Below are positions 1 to 12,185 of a stretch of 64,000 bases of DNA, in pieces. Both the position numbers and the translations under genes were made by a program. The notes beneath the pieces were generated by a model. It made no database searches. It saw only the letters and a program-made list of their open reading frames with translations, and had not been told where the DNA came from. Source of the stretch: Kondoa malvinella (taxonomy: Eukaryota; Basidiomycota; Agaricostilbomycetes; Agaricostilbales; Kondoaceae). The DNA lies in NCBI GenBank assembly GCA_039545315.1, contig BCIM01000004.1:372001-436000 (forward strand), given 5' to 3'. Positions within the stretch are counted from its first letter, which is position 1. Every line of letters starts with the position of its first letter.

Positions 1-1207
1 TATGCCAGCTCATTGAACCTGTCTCCCACGCTGACCAAACGTCTCGCCAACAGGGACCGGAATATATGTCCACGCCATCTAGCTTGCAGAACGCGTCTGA
101 CATGAAGCTTACAGGTGGAGCAATCTGCCCTCTTCTGATCTCAGCTCTCCTTGACAGCGTAGGCTTTAGATGGACGCTACGGGTTTGGGCAGCGATTGTT
201 TTCGTGGTAGTGGGAGTTGCGCTGGTATTTTGTAAACCTCGAATTCCAGGTCGATCACTCAAAGGTGAGAGTCCGATGAAGTGATGCGTTGTTGTTCTTA
301 TGTCGAGCAGGAGCACGTCCGCCAATGATGCCCGTCAATTTGAGCGTATGGCGGAATCCAGTGTTTTGGCTCTTCGTATGCTCTCGTAGTTGTCCTCAAA
401 GGTCGAGCTCATCTCCTTTTCAGACAATGACTATCACCCTACAAAGCTTTGCCTTCATTCCAATATCGATTTACTTGCCAACCTATGCTACCTCGCTTGG
501 TCTCAGCCGTACAAGCGGTAATTTGGCCCTCAGTCTCTTCAATGCCTCTTGTGTCGTTGCTCAGTTTGGGATTGGCTGGCTATGCGACAAGCGATCTTAC
601 TCTGGCATCAACGCAGTCTGCTGCTTCCTGGCATCACTTGTCGCTTTCCTCCTTTTTGGGCTGGCAGCAAGAGAATTGGCTACCGTACATCTACTCTCAA
701 CGAATTTACGTTAGCTGACTTGTCGTGTACAGGTGCTCACTTTCGCAATGTTGTTTGGATCGATCGCTGGCGGTTTCAGTAGCAGTTGGCCACATGCTGC
801 AAGGAATGCTTGCGGGCCTGACAATGCAGGCGAGGTTCGTTCTGCCCGTTCACCTCTACCGGTTCTTAATGTGATTGCAGATTGGTTTTACTTTTTCACT
901 TTTTGGTGCAACAAAAGTAAGCAGAACCGGACCGAATAGGAGCTGCCTGACTAGCGCAACAGGGCATCACTTCCATCATTGGACCTATTATCGCAGCGGA
1001 GCTTTATGTGCCGACAACTACTCGTAGTGAATATGGGTGGGTTTCCGATTTGCATACTTCCGCTCATACTGAATTACAAACAGGGCATATGGCTTCAGAG
1101 ACCTCTTCGTCTTTGTTGGAGCGGCAATGTTTTTCGCTTCTATTTGCGAGTGTTCGACATTCGTCTATAGCAGTCGCCGGAAAAGGCAGAACGCTGCAGC
1201 TCGGTAG
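1..1207 (+). CDS. MFS transporter, monocarboxylate-transporter type (5' partial)
   Basis: This is the 3' part of a membrane carrier of the major facilitator superfamily, most like the fungal monocarboxylate (MCT/SLC16-type) group; the start lies before the window. Exon pieces read GGAICPLLISALLDSVGFRW (a helix followed by the usual G-x-R-W turn), then a hydrophobic helix around VWAAIVFVVVGVALVF, then PISIYLPTYATSLGLS, a helix with GIGWLCDKR (loop basic motif), and the last exons GPIIAAELYVPTTTRSEYG and AYGFRDLFVFVGAAMFFASI. The stop is TAG at 1205-1207, after a basic tail (SSRRKRQN). At least five introns separate the pieces. The likely role is uptake or export of a small organic acid at the plasma membrane; the substrate cannot be read from sequence. 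Family assignment is fairly sure; exon ends are approximate. Confidence 0.75.
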
Positions 1208-2443
1208 AAGACAAATGTAGGGCACGCAAAGAGGCGAAAAATAGCACATATATACATACATATGTACAAGATGTCAACGCCGTTGGATCCATCTTACCAT
1301 CTCATTTTCTTCATGAGCTGTTGGCAAGAGCGGAGGGATGTGTTGTGCCATTCGGTCTTGTGTGAAAATGTATCGCTGCTGCTTGTCGTTGCATGTCACC
1401 AATGTTGCTTGATTAGAGGGCAACTCTTCAATTCGTGTTCTCAGCTGTCGCGCTCGTAAAACTTGTCCGCTCCCTTGTTTACTTGCCTGGTATTGTCTGT
1501 CTTCGCTTGCTATCGAGTGCTGGAGATTGTGTGATAGGCCATCTTGTTACCTTGTAGCTGCCAAGCCTAGTCGGAGAGATTTGTTATTCCGCTCGCTGGT
1601 TTTCAGACAGTCAGCTGTAGTGTATGTTGGAGAGTACTTCTGTGCGACAGTGAGTCAACAGAGGGAGTCAAAGCGGACTGCTCTTGGTGAAGCCATACAA
1701 GCGCGCCTGCATAGTCGTCGAAGTATTCGCGATGACAGACATGGGGTGATGTAGCTCAAGAAGAAAGCTACTGACACCATCGAGTGAAAGATCTGGCTAC
1801 ATAGTTCAAGGCGAAGAAGAGATATCCTGCTAGCAAGAGACAAGATTCGCCAAACACGGATGACCAAGAAAATTTGCAGATTGGACAGGCAAGAAGGAAG
1901 ATGTTTGGTTGCGCTTGACGGATCATTATGATCGGTATAGCAGTCGTACAAGTGCGACGGGGTCCCCGATGAGGCCCCAACGTCACGACAAGCTGTTGGA
2001 AGAGATATTCGATGATCGGGAAGACCGACACAGTCTTAAAGCGCAATGCAATATCAGAGACAGCTCTGCAGATTCAAGGAAACGAAAAATGACAGCATGC
2101 GAATCTTTCCGAATCGACTTTTGCAATATGCATGAGCGCATGACATCGCGCGATTGGAAGAGCTCCGATATCAGCAGACGCAGACATGAATACACGCCGC
2201 AGTAACAGCAAAGACTGACACACAGCATAGCCCAGATTGCGACAACGGAACGTGGAGGGGAGGCAAAGCACGCTTGGTGTGAAAATTTTGACCTTCCATG
2301 CTTGCTCTCAAACGAAAAAAAGGTTGCTGTTCCCTAGTCGAAAGCAACTCTACCTCTACACGAATCCACAGTCAAGTAAGCGCAGCTCCTCGGTTCGCAG
2401 CCGTAGACCTCAGCCCTGACCGGAAAAATAGATCAACGCTATC
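1208..2443. other. intergenic region, transporter 3' to MET6 5'
   Basis: About 1.2 kb without a recognisable gene. Several short open frames exist on both strands but none shows a familiar domain, a coherent exon chain or a conserved motif. The distal part should hold the promoter and 5' leader of the methionine synthase gene. I see no tRNA, repeat or mobile element. Confidence 0.5.
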
Positions 2444-5400
2444 ATGTCGGTGCAATCGAGCGTTTTGGGCTTCCCCAGAATTGGAGCTTTGAGAGAAGTA
2501 AAGAAGGCCGTCGAGAGCTGTAAGTGTCTCTTCCAGTTGCTTGAGCTGGGCGCTCATGTGGCATCGAAACAGACTGGGGCGACAAATCATCTGCTGAAGA
2601 CTTGCAAAAAGTAGCAAAGGAAGTTCGTCTAGCCAAGTACAAGACTATCAAGGATGCTGGTGTCGACATTATCCCAAGGTGAGGAGCTTTCGCGGCCACT
2701 TTTTTGACCTATCTCATGCGAACGTGTTCTTGCACAGTGGTGATTTCACCCTCTACGATCACGTCTTGGACCACTCTGTGCTCTTCGGCGTCGTCCCAAA
2801 GAAGTACTCTGATGCCAAGTTGAGCCATCTCGATTTGACTTTTGCCATGGGTCGAGGTCGTCAGCGTGATGGTGTCGATGGTGCGTTGACTTCGGGCTGC
2901 TCGCAGTATCGTGCTGATGGTATCGTCTTTGTCCGCACAGTTGAAGCGCGTATGTCTTGACAGGCAATTGTGCGTGCGAATTTTGATGCTGATCTCTCGA
3001 TTCCAGAGGAAATGCAAAAGTGAGCTGTCCGCTCCACTGCAGCCTTCTTTAGCTGACCGCTCTCTTAGATGGTTCGACTCGAACTACCACGTATGTATTG
3101 TCCTACAGATGGCTGCTCGACCTGACATGCATTCAACAGTACATCGTCCCTGAGCTCTCACCCTCAACCGAATTCACTCTCGGCAAATCTGGCTCTATCA
3201 AGCAAGTTGAAGAGTACAAGGAAGCCAAGGAAGCCGGCTTCGAGACTCGTCCAGTCGTCCTCGGACCCATCACCTACCTTCTCATCGCCAAGCCCTCGCC
3301 AGAGCTAGGTGCCAACAGCGACTTCCAGCCCATCTCCCTTCTCCAGAAATTGGTCCCTGTCTACGTTGAGCTCCTCAAGAAGCTCAAGGAGGCTGGTGTC
3401 AAGTCTGTCCAAATCGATGAACCTGCTCTATGCATGGACTCGACCAAGGATTTGGCTTCTGAATTCGAAAAGACCTACGGCGAGCTTTCTCAAGTTGGAC
3501 TCGACATTACCCTTGCTACTTGTGAGCTTTCATGCGCTCTCTCCAAAGCAACGCTAATACGTGAGCAGACTTTGGTCGTCTTGACTCTAACCTCGACTAC
3601 GTTAAGTCGCTCCCAGTCAAGGCACTGCACATTGACCTCGACCGTGCACCAAAGCAGCTTGATGCCACCGTTGCCGCTCTCAAGGACACCAAGCTTCAGC
3701 TTTCCCTCGGTCTTGTCTCTGGCCGAAACATCTGGAAGGCAAACTTTGAAGCTGCCCTCGAATCCACCAAGAAGGCCATTGATGCTCTTGGAGCCGACCG
3801 CGTCATTGTCGCTACCTCTTCTTCCCTCCTCCACACTCCAGTCACCCTTGCCAACGAAGACAAGCTCAAGCCAGAAGAGAAAGACTGGTTCTCTTTCGCT
3901 ACCGAGAAGTGCTCTGAAGTCGCTACCATTGCCAAAGCAGCTACTTCCCCAGACAGCGTCAAAGAAGCTCTCGAAGCCAACAAAAAGTCGATTGATGCTC
4001 GTCGTTCTTTCGAATCTACTTCGGATGCCGCTGTTCGCGAACGCGTTGCTGGTATTACTGAAGAGATGTTCAAGCGCAAGAGCGAGTTTGCTGCGCGTCG
4101 CAAGGCTCAGGACAAGGTTCACCCTTTGCCCAAATTCCCTACCACCACTATTGGTTCTTTCCCTGTGAGAATGGACGCTGCCTTCCTTGGCTCGGGCTCA
4201 TGTCTGCGCGGCGATTTTCACAGCAAACCAAGGAGATTAGACAAGCTCGTGCCAAGTTCAACAAGGGCGACCTTTCTGCTGAAGAATACGACAAATTCAT
4301 CGCCAAGGAAATTGAGACTGTCGTCCGCTTCCAAGAGAAAGTTGGCCTCGATCTGCTTGTCCACGGAGAGCCTGAGCGTAACGACATGGTTCAGGTGAGC
4401 AGCTTTTCATTTCAGATCATTCAGAATCTGTTCTGACATAGGCTCTTTACAGTACTTTGGTGAACAATTGACCGGTTTCGTCTTCACTCAAAACGCTTGG
4501 GTTCAGTCATACGGCTCGCGTTACGTTCGCCCACCTATCGTTGTTTCCGATGTTTCCCGTCCGGAACCCATGACTGTCAAGTGGTCTTCCTACGCTCAGA
4601 CTCTGTCGAAGCAGCCTGTTAAGGGCATGTTGACTGGTGCGTTGGACATCCTACAATCAGACAATAACTGATTTTTGAGTTTTTTCCACGTACAGGTCCT
4701 GTCACTATCCTCAACTGGTCCTTCCCTCGTGCCGATGTCAGCAAGAAGACACAAGCTATGCAGCTCGGTCTTGCTCTTCGTGATGAAGTCGTCGATCTCG
4801 AAAAAGCCGGTATCTTTGCCATTCAAGTCGATGAGCCAGCTATTCGTGAAGGTCTACCTCTGCGCAAGGCTGAATGGGATGAGTACCTACTCTGGGCTGT
4901 GTGAGTTCATCTGTCGTTGTTTGATGCGAATCTGACAATCTTTGTGAAAAAACAGCGACTCTTTCCGTCTTTCGACTGCTGGTGTGACCGATGCTACTCA
5001 GACTCACTCTCACTTCTGCTACTCTGAGTAAGTCTGCTTCTTTCGTTCGCAGATTCAAGTCCCTAATTCATGCCCTTTAGCTTCAACGCCATCTTCGACC
5101 ACATTGCTCGCCTGGATGCCGATGTCATGTAGGTCCGATGCTGCTTGTCCTGTGCAGGACTAAAGATTGCCACTCGCTCTGCAGCTCAATCGAAGCTTCC
5201 AAGTCATCATTGAAGCTGCTCGACGTATTCGAGAAGAACAAGTACGACAAACAGATTGGGTAGGCGTTCTCTGTTCCTTGCCAGTACCCAAGCTGATATG
5301 CTCTCGCAGTCCTGGTGTCTATGAGTACGTCTTAACCGTCACAATGACGGAGTCCTAAACTGACTTTGCCGTTCAGCATTCACTCTCCTCGTGGTAAGTA

Positions 5401-5744
5401 GTATGTCTGCTTATGGCAAGGTCTTGCTTACGCTCCTCTGCGCCTGTAGTACCTCCTCAACAAGAGATTCAGGACCGCATTGCCGCCATGTTGAAGCAGA
5501 TTCCCAACGATCTGTTGTTTGTCAACGTATGTGTGCAGTCTTTCAAAATTTGTGCTGTTCGCTAATGAATATGTTCTTGATGGTCTTAGCCTGACTGTGG
5601 TCTCAAGTAAGTCTCTAGCCTGTATAGCAACGACTCCAGCTAATGCTTGTTGTTAGAACTCGTGGTTGGGCCGAAACAGAAAAGAGTTTGACCAACCTTG
5701 TCGAGGCTGCCAAGTGGGCACGCAAGGAGTTCGCCAAGGCTTAA
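2444..5744 (+). CDS. MET6: 5-methyltetrahydropteroyltriglutamate-homocysteine methyltransferase (cobalamin-independent methionine synthase)
   Basis: Cytosolic enzyme that moves the methyl group of 5-methyl-THF-polyglutamate to homocysteine, the last step of methionine synthesis. The start ATG at 2444 opens [20 protein letters not shown], the family's N-terminal LGFPRIG motif. The N-terminal barrel follows ([46 protein letters not shown]), then the catalytic C-terminal barrel ([63 protein letters not shown]). Zinc-ligand regions are visible: HSHFCYS and PDCGLKTR. The stop is TAA at 5742-5744 after [10 protein letters not shown]. About 765 residues, the normal length, in a dozen or more exons separated by short introns; several 3' exons are under 60 nt. 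It lies convergent with guanine deaminase. Identification is certain; individual splice sites were placed by eye. Confidence 0.96.
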
Positions 5745-6005
5745 ACAGCGTCTTCACTTCATCAACACAACTTCCAAGTTCGTTTCAGTACATTCATTCA
5801 ATCGGCATTCAACGTGCACCGCGTTCATATCAACATGACTCATGTATACCCAAGGGCTTTATGGGAAGGGCTTTAGAGGACTTTTAACAGGTACTCGGCA
5901 AACAAAAAGGTTTAACACCAAAATGTACAGACGATTTCGCAAACATCCCTTTGACCTTGCACATCTTCGACATCTGAACTTCCTTCACCAATATAAGCCA
6001 TCCCA

Positions 6006-7765
6006 TCATGATCTTGATGCTACTAAGACTCCTGCAACCCAGACGGCGATACGGTCGACTGAGCCTCCGTTGTTGAACCATCGCTCTGCCATCTCGTCGA
6101 ATGGCATCTTGGTGGAGCGCTCTTCGACAAACAAATCTACCAAGGTGTCTAACGATTTGCCGAGCGAGATGAGCTGCGCATCAAACTTCTTGCCAACTTC
6201 GAAGCGGCCTATCAGGTGATCCATGTTGAGCGCTTTTGCTCCGCTGTCATCTCGTCAGCAAAAAAACACAAAAGTTCTCGAGCTGTACTGACCCTAGCGT
6301 AGAAAGGTAAAGCGCTTCCCTGAAAGTAATGGCCAGGTCTTTGCGGTCGCCCTTGCCGTGCTTTTGACTAAAGAGTTCCTTCTGACCATCCGCAACCAGG
6401 TTCCTTCTGCCTTTCGACACGATAACTGCTCCTCGCATTACTTGGTTTGCGCTCATAGCATATCCGCCTGAGACATCAGCTCCTCTATGAATACATCAGA
6501 GCTGCTGTTGGTTTGTTCGACGAAGAGAACTTACAGACCGACTTTCACTTCAGCTGCCAGAGCTTCGCGCAGAGGGAAAGGTCGCTCTGAAAAGTAGATG
6601 TTCGATATTGGGCAGTGTGCTACGCTGACACCAGACTTTTTGAACGCATCAAGGTATTCGGGACTAGATCAACGTGGTCAGACTTCGCATCTCGTCGAGA
6701 GGGCAGATACTCACTCGATATGAGTGCAATGAGCCATCAGACTTCGATCTTTCATGTAACCGAGCTACCGACGTTGTCAGTGGGGCTTACACAGCGAGTA
6801 AAAGCTGCCCTACTTCAGTAAAGATGTCTAGTTCTGTTCGGCCATTGTATAAAGAGCGTGAGAAGTCCATCTCGCCTTGTCCTTCGCACATATGGGCTAC
6901 ATAACGTCAGTATATAGATCATCAGGGACATCACTAGCTTACTTTGTAGCCTGACTCCCGTTCGCTGTGATATCTCAGCCAAACCTTTCATCAACTCTGT
7001 CGTGCAAGTCGGCAAGAACCGAGGTGTGATGACTGGCTCAACAAGCTGAAGGTGCTCAGGCAGATCCTTGATCAGCTCTGCCATTTCGACCAGGAAAGTT
7101 TCAGTCTTCTTGAGCGAGTCTGAGGTTGTTTCTATGTAGTTTGCTGGCGAGTTCTGGTCTTGACACACTTTTCCAACCAGACCTCGAATTCCAGCTTTCA
7201 GACAGGCGCGAGCTAAGACCATGCTATAGTATTGTCAGGATAGACGATGGAGCGAAGGCTTGGTGCTCACTTTGCTTCGACGCTTTGTGTGCCATAGAGA
7301 GCGACAGAAGTGATGCCCTCTGCTAGGAAGCGCTGTACCAGTCGAGCATATACTCTTGTGCCGAGACCTTGTGGATCCTGGTCTATCTTGCTTTCCGCGG
7401 GGAAGGTATACTGATCAATCCATCAACAAAGATCAAGAGCTGCTTTCTTCAATACCAACAGTTTCAAGCCACTGCATCAGCTCTTGATCATAGCCCGTCC
7501 CAACATTCAGGTACTGAGGCGCGTGGAAATGGCAGTCCACAAAGCTCGGCAGCATGAATTCCGTTTGACCCATTTCAAGGACAGTAACGCCAGAAGCACC
7601 ATGTTGTTCCGTAAGCCCAGATAGCAAGTCTGTGGATGATTTCTCGGTAGCTTGGGCGTAATGCGTTATGCTGCCAGTGTCATCCACAACGAGCAGCATG
7701 TTTTCCTCAAAGGCGACATTGCTGTTGTGCGTTGGGTTGATAAAGTTTCCGATAAAGGCTTTCAT
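6006..7765 (-). CDS. GUD1: guanine deaminase
   Basis: Zinc amidohydrolase that converts guanine to xanthine in purine salvage. The N-terminus at 7765 reads MKAFIGNFINPTHNSN. Motifs in order: the metal-binding HxH in SFVDCHFHAPQYLNVGTGYD, which together with QELMQWLE is the hallmark of guanine deaminases rather than other amidohydrolases; VEPVITPRFLPTCTTELM; the next metal His in VAHMCEGQGEMDF; the HCP motif in VKLAHCPISNIYFSERPFPL; and the catalytic Asp region GADVSGGYAMSANQVMRGAV. The C-terminus is RWFNNGGSVDRIAVWVAGVL with a stop at 6006-6008. Around seven exons. It converges with MET6 (about 260 bp between stops). The order and identity of motifs leave little doubt. Confidence 0.93.
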
Positions 7766-8079
7766 GGTGGTGCTTTAGGGACAAGATGCAGAAGAGGCTT
7801 ATCGCGCGCTTATCAGCAGGGCGGAATAATCACCCGGAGTTTTGACTCTGTTATGTTTTGCTCGAGACAGCTCAATCAAACGAGGACAACGAGGACAACG
7901 ACGGAAAACAGACAGATCAACAAGAGTGAACCAAGATAGAGGATCAAACACTGGCGACTTTAAGAAACATCTAATCAGTCATCCATTGCAAGCCAGGCAT
8001 TTCGGCCTTTAGACAGCAACAGCGGTGTATTGACAGAATCAGTCAATACAGCCCCGCAAAGTGCAACAGGGGGAAAATC
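7766..8079. other. divergent intergenic region
   Basis: About 310 bp upstream of guanine deaminase on one side and the possible small gene at 8080 on the other. It contains a short run of GAGGACAAC-like direct repeats near 7880-7900 but no recognisable element. Confidence 0.4.
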
Positions 8080-8488
8080 ATGGCCAGAGGGCGAGACAGC
8101 AAAGAAAACACTTCAATCTCGAGTCTGCATGACCGAACAATCGGGAGACGTACACAAGCACTGCAAACTCACGAAGAAGAGCAATGGTTCTGGAAGAGAG
8201 CCTCACCTCGAGCAGCTCATCAACCTCGAGCTGCCGAGTGTCGAGCTTTCTTGATTGAATACACGGACAAGAAAGTGTCTGCTGCCAAATATCACTATCG
8301 CTGCATTCTCTCGCTCAAACATCTCAATCTGAAAGAGGTCGCTTTTGACTTGTCTCTTCACTTGTTGGTGGGACATTCGCCTCAACTAGGTCCCGGATGG
8401 CATTGGCAGCTTTCTGCTCTGTGGAACGCGATCTTTGATTGCTACGTTCGCACTAGCTGCAATGTTCTGGTCTTTGTTCTACTCTTAA
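8080..8488 (+). CDS. possible small single-span membrane protein
   Basis: Tentative two-exon model. Exon 1 (8080-8337) encodes a charged, His/Arg-rich N-terminal part ending SLKHLNLKE. A 52-nt GT-AG intron (8338-8389) keeps phase 0. Exon 2 encodes VPDGIGSFLLCGTRSLIATF followed by ALAAMFWSLFYS and a TAA at 8486-8488, giving one C-terminal hydrophobic span of about 20 residues. I do not recognise a family. If the intron is not removed, the exon 1 frame runs on to 8535 with a less protein-like sequence. The CT-rich tract just after (8500-8530) looks like the leader of the next gene. It could be spurious; transcript evidence would decide. Confidence 0.3.
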
Positions 8489-8543
8489 GGCCATTCGTGT
8501 TCCTTTCTCTTTCTTCTCTACCTCCACCAAGCTAGGTCCTGTA

Positions 8544-10246
8544 ATGCGTAGACATCATCGGCCGGTATACAGAAGTTCGACTGGAAAAGACGATGAACAC
8601 GAGCTTTATGGCGTTTTTGGGCAAGTGAGCGACATCCAATCATCAGCCGTATAAAGCTGATTTTGCTCGTCACTAGAACAGTCTCGACGATGACTTGATG
8701 AACGTTATCAGAAAGCAACATCAGCGCGTCAGTTCGGAGCAGATCAGGCGAACATCTCTGACTTTCGACAATAGTGTGCTTTCTGCTTCACTCCAACTGA
8801 AAAATTGGCTAACTGCTCGAGATGTCTATCAAGCTGGTATTGCTCCAAGGCCTGCCAAACGCAAGACTACAAGGCTGGACACAAGGCACTTTGCCCAATT
8901 CTGCGGAAGGATTTCGATGCTTCCTTGAAGTTAGCCAAGCAAATGACTCCTGTTGGTGAAGGACACGAACCAGAGTTCATTGACAAAGCGATTGGCGATT
9001 TGATTGTAAACAATTGTGAGCGTTCGTATTGGCGCGTTGCATACCATCAGGCTAACATCTACAGTCTCCAATCTACATGTTATCGCTCACGCCCTTTGTT
9101 CGGAGAACCTCGCTACTGCAAAGTCGTGGAATAGCTACGTCGGACTAGTCTCGAGCAGAAGTCCAAGTACTGGACAAATCAAGCTCTATCTCAACCATGT
9201 CTATCGAATTCACCGAAAGGACGACCCACTAGCCTTTTCCGAGGATTGTATGTCGTCTGTATCCATTCAATATCGTCTGACAGCCTGCAGATTTTTTGGA
9301 TGGAAAATGGCAGAGCGTCAAGCCTGACTGGAAATACCACCATTATCTCGTGAGTCTGGTACACTGGACACATACGTCAGAAGCAGTACCTGATTCGCGC
9401 CAATGCAGTTCGTTTCCGTCAATAAAACCGATAAATTTCAGATCATGCCATTACTTATAGATCGGATGCAATGCCTCAATTTGCCTCGTAAGTTTTACCA
9501 ACCTGGCCGACGGCTTTCCCTCATCTTTTTTTCGCATAGCATCAATGTCTATCGAGAAGTTCATTATCCTGCTCAATGCTGGTTCGCTCTACTCGGCCGT
9601 CAACCTCATCACAAGCTTTGGCTTGCCCCGAATGACCTTCGAATACCAGCTTATCGGAGCCAGGGGGCAATGGGATAGGACTATGGTCATTCGGCACAAT
9701 CAATTTGCGGCCCTGCTCGGCGATGTCGAAGCAAGTGATGGAGATCGAAGGGTCTACCAAAAATTGGTGGACCACGTACAAACTCTCGACGAAACAACTC
9801 CTTGGCGATATGAACACGACAGCGTCAACGGATATCCTATTCCTGTGCCGTACAGAGATGGGGTTGGGAGGATCTTTGCAGGAATGGCCAGCATGAAACG
9901 CGAAGACTTTGATCCGACCAAGTAGGGCATTCCGTCCGAATTAGGTATAGCGCTGATTGGAGCCCACAGAAACCACAACAAGGTCCTCAAGTGTTCGCTT
10001 GAAATGTACAAACGCTTGGAGGAACTGCTAACCGACGTGACCATTGGAAGCCAGCGAGACAGGGCCATCCTTGCTATGCCTATGCTTCTTATAACGCCGA
10101 ACGGTCCTTTTCATTACGCGAGTCGCCACATCATTGGCAAGTGCAAGCTCAATGGTGTGACCATACCGGAGTGCTATGAAGGCTGCGTTGCCGCTTTATG
10201 TCAGCAAGCGGAACATGCAACAAATGACAATACTACACCAATTTAA
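8544..10246 (+). CDS. MYND zinc-finger protein
   Basis: The N-terminal exon starts at 8544 (MRRHHRPVYRSSTGKDDEHE) and is joined in phase to a second exon and, after a 47-nt intron (8728-8774), to the zinc finger. The finger has the full MYND ligand pattern: CAFC, nine residues, CSRC, then WYCSKACQTQDYKAGHK and a final Cys. MYND fingers usually bind proline-rich peptides or co-factors; no SET domain is visible. The remaining about 330 residues (SMSIEKFIILLNAGSLYSAV, TFEYQLIGARGQWDR, EMYKRLEELLTDVTIGSQRD) match no family I know. Eight or nine exons fit in phase, two of them flanked by unusually short introns (31 and 34 nt). A C-terminal unit with CYEGCVAALCQ ends at 10246. The finger is sure; the function is unknown. 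Confidence 0.72.
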
Positions 10247-10514
10247 GTCGCTCTCCTGTTACAGTCGTTCGCCCTAATGATGCTCTCTGGGTTACTTGTA
10301 GTCAACCTCCATGTCCAGTGCAATAAATGTACAATGATCATTCCTTCGCGCTTATTCAATTATCAGCCCGTCATATGCAAGCCTGTCATATGCAGGCTGC
10401 TCTCTCAGACTTGCTGACAGACTTGGGTTTGTCAGCCCTCAAAGGTGACTAGGCATGTGAATGACGACGGCCGACGGAATTCGATGTTTTTTTGAGTGCT
10501 CAACAAATTGCTTC

Positions 10515-11812
10515 GTTACTTGATACCAGGACTCTGAATACCATGCCTCAGTCAACACAGATCAGCGGAGATCATCCTGCGACTTTCTCGAGACTAAGCA
10601 AGACGACAACGATTGTGGTCGTCTGTGCTGCTATAGCCAAATACAGAGGCCTCCAATTGCCCTATGGTCTCAGGTATACCTGGCTTGTATTGCTCTTATT
10701 GCACTGGAAGAATCTCCCGTAGGTCTGCAGCATCTGCAGCGAGATTTCCGCTCATGTCTACGGAAAGTACAATATGGCATTGGATCACCTTCAGCCCGCT
10801 CTTCGCGGTCCTCCTTCGACGCTGGAGCTCCTGGTGGGGTCTATACAAGCCGAATCAAGGAGAGCGAGCTCAAGAACTGGGCTTTCCAAAGGTTTGCAGC
10901 GAGCCTTCAGAGCACACCGAAATGCTCATGCAAGCTTGCGACTACCTTCAGGAAGATTGGTACATCGGCTCTATAGGAATCTCACCGTTTTCGCAAGATG
11001 CAATAGTAAAGACCTCGTACTACGTTGGCATCGCGGATAGCGACTTCAATCTACATCTCAGCAACAGCGTGTACAGCCGTGTGGGTGCCAGATTGCTTTT
11101 CATCTGTATGAGTGACTCATGCTTTGGCTCTTTAGAATCTGGACCATGCCCGGATGGAGATTAGCATGACCATGTTTGGCCAGCTCTTCCGCGTAAAAGG
11201 CTTCAATGCCCTACTCGGCGGTGTATCTCTTATGTTCCTGAAAGAGTACGTTCCGCTGTCTTGCACCAGCCGATTACTCACAATCTATCTAGAATTCCTA
11301 TGTTCACAAGGTAGCTCTGAAGCCATTGGGCCTTGGATCATTGCTCAAGTACATCTTCAGATATCAGGTAGAAACTATGCTAGTAGCATGGAATGATCGT
11401 TGGTTCTTTGAGCGTGCGTCTGAACTTTTATCTGATGGCGCAAATTAAGGCTTTCGATAGTACATCGATTCTCCCTACCTCTGTCGCACAAGAAAGGTAG
11501 AGATACAGTAATCAAGACATCTATGGGCGACCGCGTTTTATGCACACTAGCGTTGTCCAAGATAACGTGCAAGGTCGGCAGAGATCTCGTAGTGCCAGAC
11601 CGAGCTGTTGCGTATTGTGCTTTCGGAAGGTATGCCGGACACTTCATCTACAAGTAGGCGCTTATGAAGAGTATAGGGACGGGACAAATTGGGTCAAAAC
11701 AAAGAGCCTGCAGAAGAAGGGCGACAAGGCGGCCAAGGCTTTCTTGAAAGGCGAAGGTGAAGAGGATCTGCGTAAGCTAGAGACTCCATTCAGAGGAGTC
11801 GCGTTGAGCTAG
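10515..11812 (+). pseudogene. coding-like region with broken frames, possible decayed gene
   Basis: Long open stretches in alternating frames follow each other on the + strand but I could not join them with credible splice sites. Frame 1 (about 10517-10970) holds IALWSQVYLACIALIALEES and later ESELKNWAFQRFAASLQ. An overlapping frame holds a CSYC pair and, one frame over, VCSICSEI, resembling the Cys pairs of a MYND finger but without the rest. Later pieces read DYLQEDWYIGSIGISPFSQD, FNALLGGVSLMFLKEYVP and a lysine-rich end (TKSLQKKGDKAAKAFLKGEG) stopping at 11812. It lies directly downstream of the MYND gene in the same orientation, so a decayed duplicate is possible but not shown. It may also be a real fast-evolving gene with introns I mis-set. 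Confidence 0.3.
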
Positions 11813-12185
11813 TTGAGCAGATCTGGAATATTACCGAGAGCAGAACAAGAAGGCTCTCGCTATCATTGACCGGTTAGGTGAGTTTCCCCTCATCCGCTGA
11901 CGAAGCAGGACTGATAAAGGGACGAAGGCGGTCACGAGGTGAAATCCGTCTGGCTAGAGTTGGCAACTGTTCATCAATCGTCAAGGTAGAAGAGACTTTT
12001 ACAATCGTTAATGTACCTAGAGATATATAGAATAATTACATGGCCCAGTAAGGCTGCGGAGAGACTTTTGATTGAGCTATGATGACTTGAATCGTCCTTT
12101 TTTTACATGCCTTGATAATAAATACAACAGCGAGGTTCAGCAGACCGCTCTGCAGCCGCTTAAACACATTGCATCCATTTCGCCT
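11813..12185. other. intergenic region between convergent units
   Basis: About 370 bp, AT-rich around 12000-12130, holding the presumed 3' ends of both neighbours. No gene or repeat seen. Confidence 0.4.

Noticed and set aside
3490..4122. 210-codon minus-strand open frame
   Set aside because: Shadow of the highly biased methionine synthase exon on the other strand.
2444..5744. Apparent frameshifts in methionine synthase
   Set aside because: Each frame change falls at a GT-AG pair and the spliced protein is complete, so these are introns, not damage.
10360..10412. Repeated GTCATATGCA with partial inverted symmetry
   Set aside because: Short and single; could be a 3' end hairpin but not enough to call a terminator in a eukaryote.
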